Virus record (IMG/VR): IMGVR_UViG_3300047362_001115
Location: 1-36,521 of that record
Direction: 5' to 3' (one strand)
From: a virus
DNA: 36,521 bases
Translations under genes and position numbers: made by a program
Shown here: piece after piece, positions 22,202 to 29,734 of the stretch
Layout of the letters: every line of letters begins with the position of its first letter
Position numbering within the stretch: position 1 is the stretch's first letter
Notes under the pieces: model-generated
What the model was told of the DNA's origin: nothing
The model's input: the letters and a program-made list of their open reading frames with translations, nothing else
The model's database searches: none

Positions 22202-22724
22202 AGTTACAGATTATATTAGAACTGTTCCAGATTATCCTAAAGAAGGAATAGAATTTTATGACTTAAACAGTTTATTTGCTAGTGAAGTATGGGGTGCGAT
22301 TGTTTCAGACTGGTGCAGTGCATTAGAATATGGCGACGTTTTTGAAAAACATGTTACACATATTGTTGGTATTGAAAGTCGTGGTTTTGTAGTAGGGCAG
22401 GCATTAGCAAGTGAACTTTTAAAGCCGTTTGTTATGGTGCGTAAAAAAGGCGCAAAGTATCCAGGTAAACTATTAGAAGAATCATACGAATTAGAATACG
22501 GAACTGATACATTAACACTTCAAGAAGGTATACTAGGTCATACAAGTCATGTGCTAATTGCAGATGATTTAATTGCTACTGGTGGCAGTGCTTTAGCAAC
22601 TAAGAGACTTGTTGAACAAACAGGAGCCACTGTAGAAGGGTTTGCGTCAATAATTAATTTACGATATCTAAACCAACCAGAAATTGAGTATCTCAAAATC
22701 TTTTCATGTGATGAATTAGAATAA
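22191..22724 (+). CDS. apt: Adenine phosphoribosyltransferase
   Basis: 177 residues from ATG 22191, full length for Apt. Visible signatures are IRTVPDYPKEGIEFYDLNSL (9-28), VGIESRGFVVGQALA (59-73) and the PRPP loop HVLIADDLIATGGSALA (120-136). The enzyme joins adenine and PRPP to AMP plus pyrophosphate. PRPP synthetase is encoded at 24721, so the phage supplies both enzyme and cosubstrate for adenine salvage from degraded host RNA. It overlaps the ABM gene by 11 bases, and its TAA overlaps the next ATG. Confidence 0.93.
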   Translation: MKYKVTDYIRTVPDYPKEGIEFYDLNSLFASEVWGAIVSDWCSALEYGDVFEKHVTHIVGIESRGFVVGQALASELLKPFVMVRKKGAKYPGKLLEESYELEYGTDTLTLQEGILGHTSHVLIADDLIATGGSALATKRLVEQTGATVEGFASIINLRYLNQPEIEYLKIFSCDELE

Positions 22725-23482
22725 TGAGAGTAGCAGTTTGTATATCAGGTGAACTCAGAACATACCAACCAGACTATCTAGAATCCTTAAGATTGTGGTT
22801 CGGACCAAATGCTGAGATAGACTTTTATGGACATACCTGGAATCACTGTGGTACTCCTAAAAATGCACATACATTTAAAGAATGTAAAATACAAGATCAA
22901 AACGTAATAGATAAATGGATCGAAGAAGATATTTTTCGTTTTCCAAAAATACAATCAAACGAGTATAATACAAAAGCAAATTTTTTTAAAGATACATTTG
23001 ATACAGACTATGTTAAAAATTTTGCTAGAGCAGTTTACGGACAAACGTGGAGTGCAATGGAAAGTTTTAAACTTGTTGAAGAATCATATGATGTTTATAT
23101 AAGGTGGCGATGGGATAATTTATGTAGTAATCCTAGTAGTGCTAGAAAAGTATGGACTTATCATAGGGATAGATTCAATCAAAAATGTGGTGTGCAATTT
23201 TCTCATAATGCATTTGTTGAAAATGGAAATCTAGTTTGGCCTGACCATTTTTGGTTAATGAATAAAGAAGCATTTACACAATGGCGCTCTGTATCAGATA
23301 AATACCCAGCGATACTAGATACTATTACTTCAAGGTATACACCTAGTAGTCATGATTTATGGGCATACTTAGCAACAAAATTAAAAAACACAAATCATTA
23401 TTTTATTTTTCCAGAACATGATATATTAATCCAGTGGAAAGATAATATTAAACACGAGTTTAGTCAAATAAATAATATATGA
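22724..23482 (+). CDS. Glycosyltransferase-like protein
   Basis: 252 residues. The N-terminal strand and loop VAVCISGELRTYQP (3-16), the FYGHTWNHC segment and YIRWRWDNL (about 126-134, a likely R-x-D metal/donor motif) match the layout of phage and bacterial GT-A-like proteins of the CISG-x-R type. The late DHFWLMNKEAF segment also fits. Neither donor nor acceptor can be inferred. TAATG overlap with apt. Nearby SGNH and sulfotransferase-like genes support a glycan-modifying group. Confidence 0.6.
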   Translation: MRVAVCISGELRTYQPDYLESLRLWFGPNAEIDFYGHTWNHCGTPKNAHTFKECKIQDQNVIDKWIEEDIFRFPKIQSNEYNTKANFFKDTFDTDYVKNFARAVYGQTWSAMESFKLVEESYDVYIRWRWDNLCSNPSSARKVWTYHRDRFNQKCGVQFSHNAFVENGNLVWPDHFWLMNKEAFTQWRSVSDKYPAILDTITSRYTPSSHDLWAYLATKLKNTNHYFIFPEHDILIQWKDNIKHEFSQINNI

Positions 23483-23492
23483 GGGGAATGTA

Positions 23493-23861
23493 ATGATAAA
23501 CGTTACTGAAGAAGCAGGCAAGCATCTGCTATCTATTATGGAAACACAAAACAAATACATCATGCTGGGCGTTAAAGGCGGTGGCTGTGCTGGCTTTAGT
23601 TATGATTGGCAATTATTGGATGAAGCACCTACTGATGCAGAAGTAATTAAAATATCTGAAGAACAAAACTTTTATGTTGACAATATGAGTCTTATGTATC
23701 TATTTGGATCGACGGTTGACCTTAAAAAAGATGTATTTGGTACTGTCCTTGAAGTTCAAACTCCTGCCGCTTCTAGTAGTTGTGGTTGTGGTGAAAGTAT
23801 TAATTTTGATATGGATTATATTGATGCTAATATGCCACCTGATTTAGGAAATTGGGACTAA
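23493..23861 (+). CDS. A-type Fe-S cluster carrier (ErpA/IscA/SufA, HesB family)
   Basis: 122 residues; GAGGGGA precedes ATG 23493. The three invariant cysteines are present: GGGCAGFSY (C32) and SSSCGCGESINF (C97, C99). INVTEEAGKHLLSIM and LFGSTVDLK are also family features. These proteins receive Fe-S clusters and pass them to targets. A short acidic tail (DANMPPDLGNWD) extends beyond the usual C-terminus. Together with the SufT-like protein and ferredoxin it forms a phage Fe-S set; A-type carriers are known in some marine phages. Confidence 0.92.
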   Translation: MINVTEEAGKHLLSIMETQNKYIMLGVKGGGCAGFSYDWQLLDEAPTDAEVIKISEEQNFYVDNMSLMYLFGSTVDLKKDVFGTVLEVQTPAASSSCGCGESINFDMDYIDANMPPDLGNWD

Positions 23862-23862
23862 T

Positions 23863-24669
23863 ATGAAAAAGGTTGCAATCTTTGGATGCAGTCATAGTGA
23901 TTGGCGCGGCCAATATTACAAGCCTATAGTAACTGATAACTCTCACACTTCAAATTTTGTAGAAAACAAACAAGGCATTTGGGTCAAATTGATGGCCAAA
24001 AGGTTCCCAGATATAAAGTTTTATAATTTTTCTAAAGGTGGTATGGGACAATTATGGAACCAAATGATGTACATATATGCAGATAAAATGATGGATATAG
24101 ATTTTGATCTATACATTTTTCAATTTTCAGGTTGGAACAGGTGGTATCTACCCATTGAAAATACATTTACATTATTTGATCCATTTAGAGAACATGAGAT
24201 GCTAGAAAATTTGATTCGTATGGAAATAAAATCTGATTTTGCAATTTTACATATGGATTCAGTAACAAGAAAAAATTTAGGAAATAGCAATATAACACAC
24301 AGTTTTCAAAAAGCAAAGTTTCCTGAAAATGGAAATGGAAATGGAAGTAATGCTATACTGCAAGCCGCTACAGTACTCTCATATATACATGAAGAATCAC
24401 AACGAAAACCAATATATTACTTTAATTACAATAATGTTACTAAGAAAACAATTAACCAATGGATGTCTAAGTACAATATACCTTTCAATAATATTGGTTT
24501 AGATAACGGTGTTAGGGAATGGTTTATTGATACTAGAGGCATGGATGGTTATGCAAAATTAACAGATGATACAATGCATTTAACTCAAGAAGGCAATGAG
24601 ATACTATTTAATGAATATATAATGAATAGCAATTTAGGCAAAAAACTACTTGACTTATCGAACCAATAA
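23863..24669 (+). CDS. SGNH/GDSL-type hydrolase (third of three)
   Basis: 268 residues. Block I AIFGCSHSDWRG (S10), then FSKGGMGQLWNQM (G and N block), LYIFQFSGWNRW (N block) and the C-terminal DDTMHLTQEGNEILF (Asp and His). A short Asn/Gly tract coded by three AAATGG hexamers lies at about 156-161. No signal peptide. It starts one base after the A-type carrier gene. Its end carries the promoter of the PRPP synthetase gene. It differs strongly from the other two SGNH proteins, so separate substrates are likely. Confidence 0.75.
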   Translation: MKKVAIFGCSHSDWRGQYYKPIVTDNSHTSNFVENKQGIWVKLMAKRFPDIKFYNFSKGGMGQLWNQMMYIYADKMMDIDFDLYIFQFSGWNRWYLPIENTFTLFDPFREHEMLENLIRMEIKSDFAILHMDSVTRKNLGNSNITHSFQKAKFPENGNGNGSNAILQAATVLSYIHEESQRKPIYYFNYNNVTKKTINQWMSKYNIPFNNIGLDNGVREWFIDTRGMDGYAKLTDDTMHLTQEGNEILFNEYIMNSNLGKKLLDLSNQ

Positions 24670-24677
24670 TGTATAAT
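24650..24677 (+). promoter_or_regulatory. Sigma70 promoter for the PRPP synthetase run
   Basis: TTGACT 24650-24655 and TATAAT 24672-24677 are 16 bases apart, at the very end of the SGNH gene. Predicted start is about 30-40 bases before the PRPP synthetase start codon. No palindrome in the spacer. Confidence 0.7.
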
Positions 24678-24720
24678 AAAAACAATAACATAACTAACCA
24701 GAAGTGGAGACACCTTGAAG

Positions 24721-25674
24721 ATGAAGATCATTGCCGGTAATAGCAATCGTCCTTTAGCAGACGCAATTGCTGGATACTGTTTTGCTGAGATTGTGCCAGC
24801 AAATATTAGTAAATTCGCAGATGGCGAATGTAGTGTAGAATTTTTAGAAAACATTCGCGGCGAAGATGTTTTTATTATTCAAAGTACTAGCACACCAGTC
24901 AATGATAATCTAATGGAACAGTTGATTATGATTGATGCGGCCAAACGTAGCAGTGCAAGACGTATTACGGCAGTTATTCCATATTTTGGATATGCACGAC
25001 AGGACAGGAAGAGTGCTTCACGTACTCCAATTACTGCCAAACTTGTTGCTAATCTACTAACAGCCGCTGGTTGTGATAGAGTGTTGACAATGGATCTACA
25101 CGCAGGGCAGATACAGGGTTTCTTTGATATTCCTGTAGATGATCTAACTAGTAGATTAGTATTTGCAAAAGACATTAAAACATCAATCGGATACATAGAT
25201 GATCCAGAAATAGAACAAGCAAGTACAGTATTTGTATCACCTGATGCGGGTGGTGCAGTAAGAGCTCGTAAGTTTGCAGATATGTTTCACGGAGATATTG
25301 CTATTGTTGATAAACGCAGGCCACGTGCTGGTGAAAGCGAAGTAATGGCACTTATTGGTGATGTTTCAGGTAAACATGCAGTACTGGTAGATGATATGGT
25401 TGATAGTGGAGGTACATTGTGTAAAGCCGCTCAAGCGATTATGGATCAAGGTGCTTTGAGTGTTCGTGCATATATTACACACGGAATTTTAAGCAATGAT
25501 GCATGCCAAAAGGTAGAAAAGTCAGTGCTAGACGAACTTGTTATTACGGATACAATCAGTGATCATTGTCCAAAGGGTTGTAAAAAAACTAGACAAGTAA
25601 GTATTGCTCCATTAGTTGGAGAAGCAATTCGTAGAATTACCAATGAAGAGTCGGTAAGTAGTTTATTTGTATAA
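24721..25674 (+). CDS. prs: Ribose-phosphate pyrophosphokinase (PRPP synthetase)
   Basis: 317 residues from ATG 24721; TTG 24715 is in frame and closer to the GGAG at 24706-24709, so it could be the real start. Family signatures: [30 protein letters not shown] (flexible loop), [19 protein letters not shown] (Mg/ATP region), and the PRPP loop [13 protein letters not shown]. It converts ribose 5-phosphate and ATP to PRPP, the precursor for purines, pyrimidines, NAD and for Apt at 22191. Full length. First gene of a run with its own promoter, followed by mazG. Confidence 0.95.
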   Translation: MKIIAGNSNRPLADAIAGYCFAEIVPANISKFADGECSVEFLENIRGEDVFIIQSTSTPVNDNLMEQLIMIDAAKRSSARRITAVIPYFGYARQDRKSASRTPITAKLVANLLTAAGCDRVLTMDLHAGQIQGFFDIPVDDLTSRLVFAKDIKTSIGYIDDPEIEQASTVFVSPDAGGAVRARKFADMFHGDIAIVDKRRPRAGESEVMALIGDVSGKHAVLVDDMVDSGGTLCKAAQAIMDQGALSVRAYITHGILSNDACQKVEKSVLDELVITDTISDHCPKGCKKTRQVSIAPLVGEAIRRITNEESVSSLFV

Positions 25675-25686
25675 TTAAGAGGAAAC

Positions 25687-26169
25687 ATGGGAACAGGTAA
25701 CACGAGGCGAAATAAAAAATACCGTGCGGTGTTTAAAGAAGCCTTACAGGAGAAAAAATTGAGTAAGCAAGTAGATTTAAATTCATATATGAATTTTGTA
25801 GAAGAAGTAACTAGCGATCAGTCAAATGATATTACAAAAGCAACCGAAGCAATGTATAACTTAGAAAGCTCAGGAGTAAACATTAGTCTGTTACTAACTG
25901 GTGCAGTTGGTATTAGTGCTGAAGGCGGCGAATTTATGGAAATTGTAAAGAAGTGTATCTTTCAAGGCAAACCACTTGACGAAGAAACACAGTTTCATGC
26001 CAAACGAGAACTTGGCGATATTATGTGGTACTGGATTAATGCTTGTAGAGCATTAAACCTAAACCCTAATGAAGTAATAGCAGAAAATGTAAACAAACTT
26101 AAATCTAGATATCCTGGTGGAGAGTTTGACGTACACTATTCTGAAAATAGAAAAGAAGGAGATTTATAA
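25687..26169 (+). CDS. mazG: MazG-like nucleoside triphosphate pyrophosphohydrolase
   Basis: 160 residues; AAGAGG before ATG 25687. The all-alpha NTP-PPase signature is EGGEFMEIVKK (E82, E85) and RELGDIMWYW (E108, D111), fitting E-x-x-E...E-x-x-D, followed by NPNEVIAENVNKLKSRYPGGEFD. MazG removes pyrophosphate from nucleotides and has been linked in cyanophages to lowering ppGpp or adjusting nucleotide pools. The N-terminal 60 residues are a helical extension. Its stop overlaps the next start (TAATG). A ppGpp-hydrolase-like HD protein is encoded at 34956. Confidence 0.88.
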   Translation: MGTGNTRRNKKYRAVFKEALQEKKLSKQVDLNSYMNFVEEVTSDQSNDITKATEAMYNLESSGVNISLLLTGAVGISAEGGEFMEIVKKCIFQGKPLDEETQFHAKRELGDIMWYWINACRALNLNPNEVIAENVNKLKSRYPGGEFDVHYSENRKEGDL

Positions 26170-26861
26170 TGGCAATGGATTGGACAAACGCCGCATTAGC
26201 AGGTAAAATGTATGATGAAGGCCTGCGAAAATTTATGTTAAACATGTATAATCATACTGCATCAGGACTAGCATTAAGTGGTCTTGTTGCATTCTTTGTA
26301 TATAGTACAGGTTTGGTTTATAGCATGGGAGCAATGTTATATCTATTCATGTTTGCACCCCTTGGTATGATTTTATGGTATAGTTTTGCAGGACGTGATT
26401 GGGATTTGAGAACCATCACACTATTTTATTATGCATTTGTATGTGTAATGGGTGTGAGTATGAGTACTATTTTTATTGCATACACGGCAATGAGTATTAC
26501 TAAAGTATTCTTTATTACAAGTGCCACATTTGCGGCCGCTAGTATATATGGTTATAGTACAAAAGCAGACTTGACAAAAATGGGATCCTTTCTTATAATA
26601 GGAATAATAGGTATTATTATTGCAATGATTGTTAATATCTTTATGCAATCACCTGCAATGCATTTTGCTATTAGTATTATTGGCGTACTTATTTTTGTTG
26701 GTATGACAGCATGGGATACTCAGACTGCAAAGAATATGTTCTTGTCTGCTCCTGATATGCAGACTGCTGATAAGTATGGTGTTAGAATGGCGCTTAGTTT
26801 ATACTTAGACTTTGTTAATCTATTCCAATTCCTACTAGCACTATTAGGAAACAGAGAGTAA
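26169..26861 (+). CDS. Bax inhibitor-1/YccA family membrane protein
   Basis: 230 residues, full BI-1 length with about seven membrane segments. Family stretches include DEGLRKFMLNMYNHTASGL (18-36), FAAASIYGYSTKADLTKMGS, and AWDTQTAKNMF, ending YLDFVNLFQFLLALLGNRE. The K-A-D-L-T-x-M-G-S-F-L and D-T-Q motifs are those of alphaproteobacterial homologues. BI-1 proteins are pH- and calcium-linked leak channels, and in bacteria interact with membrane proteases. Rarely noted in phages; a role in timing of host damage or lysis is speculation. AAGGAG upstream; TAATG at both ends. Confidence 0.92.
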   Translation: MAMDWTNAALAGKMYDEGLRKFMLNMYNHTASGLALSGLVAFFVYSTGLVYSMGAMLYLFMFAPLGMILWYSFAGRDWDLRTITLFYYAFVCVMGVSMSTIFIAYTAMSITKVFFITSATFAAASIYGYSTKADLTKMGSFLIIGIIGIIIAMIVNIFMQSPAMHFAISIIGVLIFVGMTAWDTQTAKNMFLSAPDMQTADKYGVRMALSLYLDFVNLFQFLLALLGNRE

Positions 26862-27130
26862 TGGATCCACAATACAAGGGAAAGTCATTAGAACAAATGA
26901 ACATTGAAGAAGTGTTTGAATTTGAGAAAGAGTTGCTAAAGAAAACTATTGCGGCAAGATCTATGAGTGAATCTATTCAAACACAAATTAATAACTATAT
27001 CAATCTGCTCAGGATGCGTAAACAAGAACTATTGGAAAGAGAGAAAATGGGACTTGATGATCCAGACTGGGAAGAAGGAGAGGGGTTAATAATTGGTGAA
27101 CCTAAACCAGAACAACCAAATGATACTTGA
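26861..27130 (+). CDS. Coiled-coil protein of unknown function
   Basis: 89 residues, starting in TAATG overlap with the BI-1 gene. Mostly one long helix with heptad-like spacing (EEVFEFEKELLKKTIAARSM, then INNYINLLRMRKQELLERE) followed by an acidic, Pro-rich tail (DDPDWEEGEGL). No family recognised. Overlaps the next gene. Confidence 0.7.
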   Translation: MDPQYKGKSLEQMNIEEVFEFEKELLKKTIAARSMSESIQTQINNYINLLRMRKQELLEREKMGLDDPDWEEGEGLIIGEPKPEQPNDT

Positions 27131-27602
27131 TGATCAGGATGTAATTGACTCTTGGTTAAAGGATACTGTTATTAGTAGCGGTGTGTTTAATAACCCAGAG
27201 CCGATAAATATATATAATAATTGGTGTTCGAAGTATGATATCGATGAAACAATCGAAGCATTATATGAGAACAACAATGAAAACTATGTCGAGGAATGTA
27301 TCAATAATTGGCATATGCCACAAGAGTATAATGATATAGATATCATTGAGCATTTGTTAGGTATGTGCAAAACTGAGGAACAGAAACATAGAGTACTGAC
27401 AGAACTTACAATGTTTAAAGAACGCGGTATGTTAATTGTATTAAAGTTTCTAAGATACTTAGTGGATGTATGTAACGATAATGATATTGTACTAGGTGTA
27501 GGCAGAGGTAGTAGTGTTGCAAGTTACTGCCTGTATCTATTAGGCGTACATCGTATTGATAGTATTAAATATGAACTTGATATTAAGGAGTTTCTAAAAT
27601 GA
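27120..27602 (+). CDS. Small protein with Pol III alpha-like GRGS motif
   Basis: 160 residues from ATG 27120; TTG 27093 or GTG 27096, closer to AGGAGAGGGG, are alternative starts. The last 40 residues, DIVLGVGRGSSVASYCLYLL then GVHRIDSIKYELDIKEFL, closely follow the bacterial DnaE palm segment G-x-G-R-G-S-x-x-x-S...Y-L-x-x-x-x-x-x-D...Y-x-L-x-x-x-x-F-L. The catalytic aspartates of DnaE are absent, so it cannot be a polymerase alone. The N-terminal 120 residues are helical and unrecognised. This type of fragment is, I believe, present in some T4-like marine phages. It might bind nucleotides or interfere with host Pol III. ATGA overlap downstream. Confidence 0.7.
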   Translation: MILDDQDVIDSWLKDTVISSGVFNNPEPINIYNNWCSKYDIDETIEALYENNNENYVEECINNWHMPQEYNDIDIIEHLLGMCKTEEQKHRVLTELTMFKERGMLIVLKFLRYLVDVCNDNDIVLGVGRGSSVASYCLYLLGVHRIDSIKYELDIKEFLK

Positions 27603-28051
27603 AAACAGTAAAAACTGCAAGGGGCAAAACTTTGAACATGAGTGCCCTAGTACAAAAGCACGAAAACGAACGTGCGGTTAGTAATGTTCCTGTAAACGCA
27701 AAAGGTGATATTATTGACAGCAGAGGAAATGTCAAGGTAGCTCGAGAGGAAATTAGTAAAGAATACTATAAAGATACTGTAGTAGGTTCTACAGAAACTG
27801 TTAGTATTAAAACTGATATTGAAGATGAAAAAATCGCAACTGCAGAACCTGTAGTAGAAGAACCAGTAGAGAAACCTAAACCAAAGCCAGCCGCTAAACC
27901 AAAGCCTGCTCCAGAGCCTGTAAAAACAGAGCCAGAAGTGGTTATTGAACTTAGCCGTAGGCAACGAACAAGAGAAGACGGATCAAAATATATTGAGGTA
28001 GAATTCTCTGATGGAAGTATGGAAATTGAGGAAGTAACAGATGAAGATTAA
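27599..28051 (+). CDS. Unknown protein with Pro/Lys-rich linker
   Basis: 150 residues; AAGGAG before ATG 27599. The N-terminal part MKTVKTARGKTLNMSALVQK and the NVPVNAKGDIIDSRGNVKV stretch look conserved, of a type I associate with T4-like marine phages. Residues about 85-120 are a low-complexity Pro/Lys/Glu linker (EKPKPKPAAKPKPAPEPV). The C-terminus is a small acidic beta element (YIEVEFSDGSMEIEEV). Function unknown. It overlaps the GroES-like gene by 11 bases. Confidence 0.75.
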   Translation: MKTVKTARGKTLNMSALVQKHENERAVSNVPVNAKGDIIDSRGNVKVAREEISKEYYKDTVVGSTETVSIKTDIEDEKIATAEPVVEEPVEKPKPKPAAKPKPAPEPVKTEPEVVIELSRRQRTREDGSKYIEVEFSDGSMEIEEVTDED

Positions 28052-28361
28052 AGCATTACCAGGTAAAATTTTAGCCATTATGGTTGACAAACCAGACGGC
28101 TTTCGTAAAACCTCAGGTGGTATTATTATGCAAGATAAAGATGCAACATCGGGAGCAATCAGACCACGTTGGTTTAAAATTTATACGTTAGGTGCAGACA
28201 TTGATATAGTCAAAGAAGGAGATTATGTACTTGTTGCACACGGACGTTGGAGCAACGGTGTAAAGATTGATGATTTAGAGGACAAATTATTTCAATTAGA
28301 TAATGAAGAATTACTAATGGTTAGTGATGAATGTCCGCCCGAGCTTATGGATAATGCCTAA
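28041..28361 (+). CDS. GroES-like co-chaperonin (gp31-type functional analogue)
   Basis: 106 residues. KIKALPGKILAIMVDKPDGF forms the first strands, followed by a mobile-loop-like KTSGGIIMQDKDATSGAIR (23-41), then GDYVLVAHGRWSNGVKI and the C-terminal LDNEELLMVSDE, matching the GroES barrel order. T4 uses gp31 in place of GroES to fold its capsid protein; a similar role with host GroEL is likely. The mobile loop G-G-I-I-M replaces the G-G-I-V-L of GroES. ATGA-like overlap with both neighbours. Confidence 0.72.
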   Translation: MKIKALPGKILAIMVDKPDGFRKTSGGIIMQDKDATSGAIRPRWFKIYTLGADIDIVKEGDYVLVAHGRWSNGVKIDDLEDKLFQLDNEELLMVSDECPPELMDNA

Positions 28362-29229
28362 ATTATATGCTTTCTATGATGATGGATCAATTAAAGACCC
28401 ATTAGTTAAACAATTAGCACTAAACAAATTAGAATATGAATATATCATATATTCCTCAAATGGCGAGTACTGTTGTTCAGTCAATAACGAAGAAGAAGCC
28501 TATAGTGTTGGTGAAGCATTAGGTAAAGAAGTACAATTAGTTCCTGCAAGCGCCAATAAAGCAGAAGTGTTCAGTAAATTAGATGATACCAAAGTTTTTG
28601 TTGCTAATACTGAAAACTATCGTAAAGAAAAGTTTCTAGTAAAAGGCCGCAATTTTGAACAGGTAATTACACCAGCCGCGGGCCAACTTTTCTTTTTACT
28701 AGGTTATTATTTTAACGCCCGTCCTATTATTTTTGATAATAATCTTGTAGCATTAGATTGGGCTCGAACATTTATTAATGAGTGGGATGGAAAAAATTAT
28801 AAAAAGTTTGTTGAAGATAACTTTTTACATTTAGAAGAAGATAGATTCTATTGGACACACTATATAGCAAGAAATGATCTCGATACAATAAGTGAGTATA
28901 TAGATTCTTTAGGTAAACCATTTTTAGAATGGTGGAATAATGAAAAAAATAATATGAATGTTATACCACTTGACTTATTTGATGAAAAGAGTTGGGATCC
29001 ACTTAAGGTAGTAGACAATGTTAGTACGTTTATAAATTTAAGTAATATATTTCATTATGAGAAAAGTGCAATACTCTGGAGTTTACAAGAAAGAATAAAG
29101 GCAATACTAACGTTTCATAAAAAGATGTCAAGTATAGTTGATGATACTTATTGGTATGGTGTAAATCCTACAAATACTAATATAAAGACATTTGAAAATT
29201 TAACTTATCCAAAATTCGCATGGAATTAA
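28354..29229 (+). CDS. Large protein of unknown function
   Basis: 291 residues from ATG 28354, inside the end of the GroES-like gene; an earlier in-frame ATG at 28324 overlaps more. It has alternating alpha/beta character at the N-terminus (MPKLYAFYDDGSIKDPLVKQ), an LFFLLGYYFNARPIIFDN middle and a long helical, Trp- and Asn-rich C-terminal half. No motif names a family. It is followed one base later by the 2OG oxygenase, so the two may cooperate. Confidence 0.7.
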   Translation: MPKLYAFYDDGSIKDPLVKQLALNKLEYEYIIYSSNGEYCCSVNNEEEAYSVGEALGKEVQLVPASANKAEVFSKLDDTKVFVANTENYRKEKFLVKGRNFEQVITPAAGQLFFLLGYYFNARPIIFDNNLVALDWARTFINEWDGKNYKKFVEDNFLHLEEDRFYWTHYIARNDLDTISEYIDSLGKPFLEWWNNEKNNMNVIPLDLFDEKSWDPLKVVDNVSTFINLSNIFHYEKSAILWSLQERIKAILTFHKKMSSIVDDTYWYGVNPTNTNIKTFENLTYPKFAWN

Positions 29230-29230
29230 A

Positions 29231-29731
29231 ATGGAAAAATACATAATAGAACTTCCTAACTTTGTATATCCTAAAAAGGCATTGTTCATTGAACAAGATG
29301 GACATCCAAATTATATAGCCAATTTATTGTATAACAAATTACATGATTTTGATACTGCATCAGAGGCGTTAATGTGGGATATGATGGAATTTGATATACC
29401 ATTGGCAAAAGAAGTAGAAGCACGATTTAATTGTAGGACAGATAGTAAATTTACTAAAGTATTAGCAGGAGGTTATATGCCAACGCATATTGACCCTGGT
29501 AGAACCGCAGTTTGTATGTTTTCACTAACTGATGAACCAAGTCCTGTTGTATTCTTTGAAGGTGAAAAAGAAATCTTTACACATGAATATACCTGTGCTA
29601 CTATAATAAATGCTAAGATTCATCATGGAGTACCTGTGAATACTTCTGATAGAATAGCATTTCAGGTAAATTTATATTTGCCTTGGGAAGAAGTAATTGA
29701 AAAGCATAATAATGGCACACTATGGAGATAA
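29231..29731 (+). CDS. 2OG-Fe(II) oxygenase-like protein (prolyl-hydroxylase-like)
   Basis: 166 residues with the triad GGYMPTHIDPG (H86, D88) and NAKIHHGV (H131), plus R141 in TSDRIAFQVN, ten residues after the distal His as expected for 2-oxoglutarate binding. Strands KVLAGGYMP, AVCMFSL and AFQVNLYLPW fit the double-stranded beta-helix. Compact compared with the oxygenases at 780 and 13746. Substrate unknown. It starts one base after the preceding gene and ends 3 bases before the clamp loader gene. Confidence 0.82.
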   Translation: MEKYIIELPNFVYPKKALFIEQDGHPNYIANLLYNKLHDFDTASEALMWDMMEFDIPLAKEVEARFNCRTDSKFTKVLAGGYMPTHIDPGRTAVCMFSLTDEPSPVVFFEGEKEIFTHEYTCATIINAKIHHGVPVNTSDRIAFQVNLYLPWEEVIEKHNNGTLWR

Positions 29732-29734
29732 TAA

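Noticed and set aside
24327-24344. Three AAATGG hexamers in the third SGNH gene, possible phase-variable repeat
   Set aside because: Only three units, length a multiple of three, so slippage keeps the frame; it merely codes for a short Asn/Gly tract.
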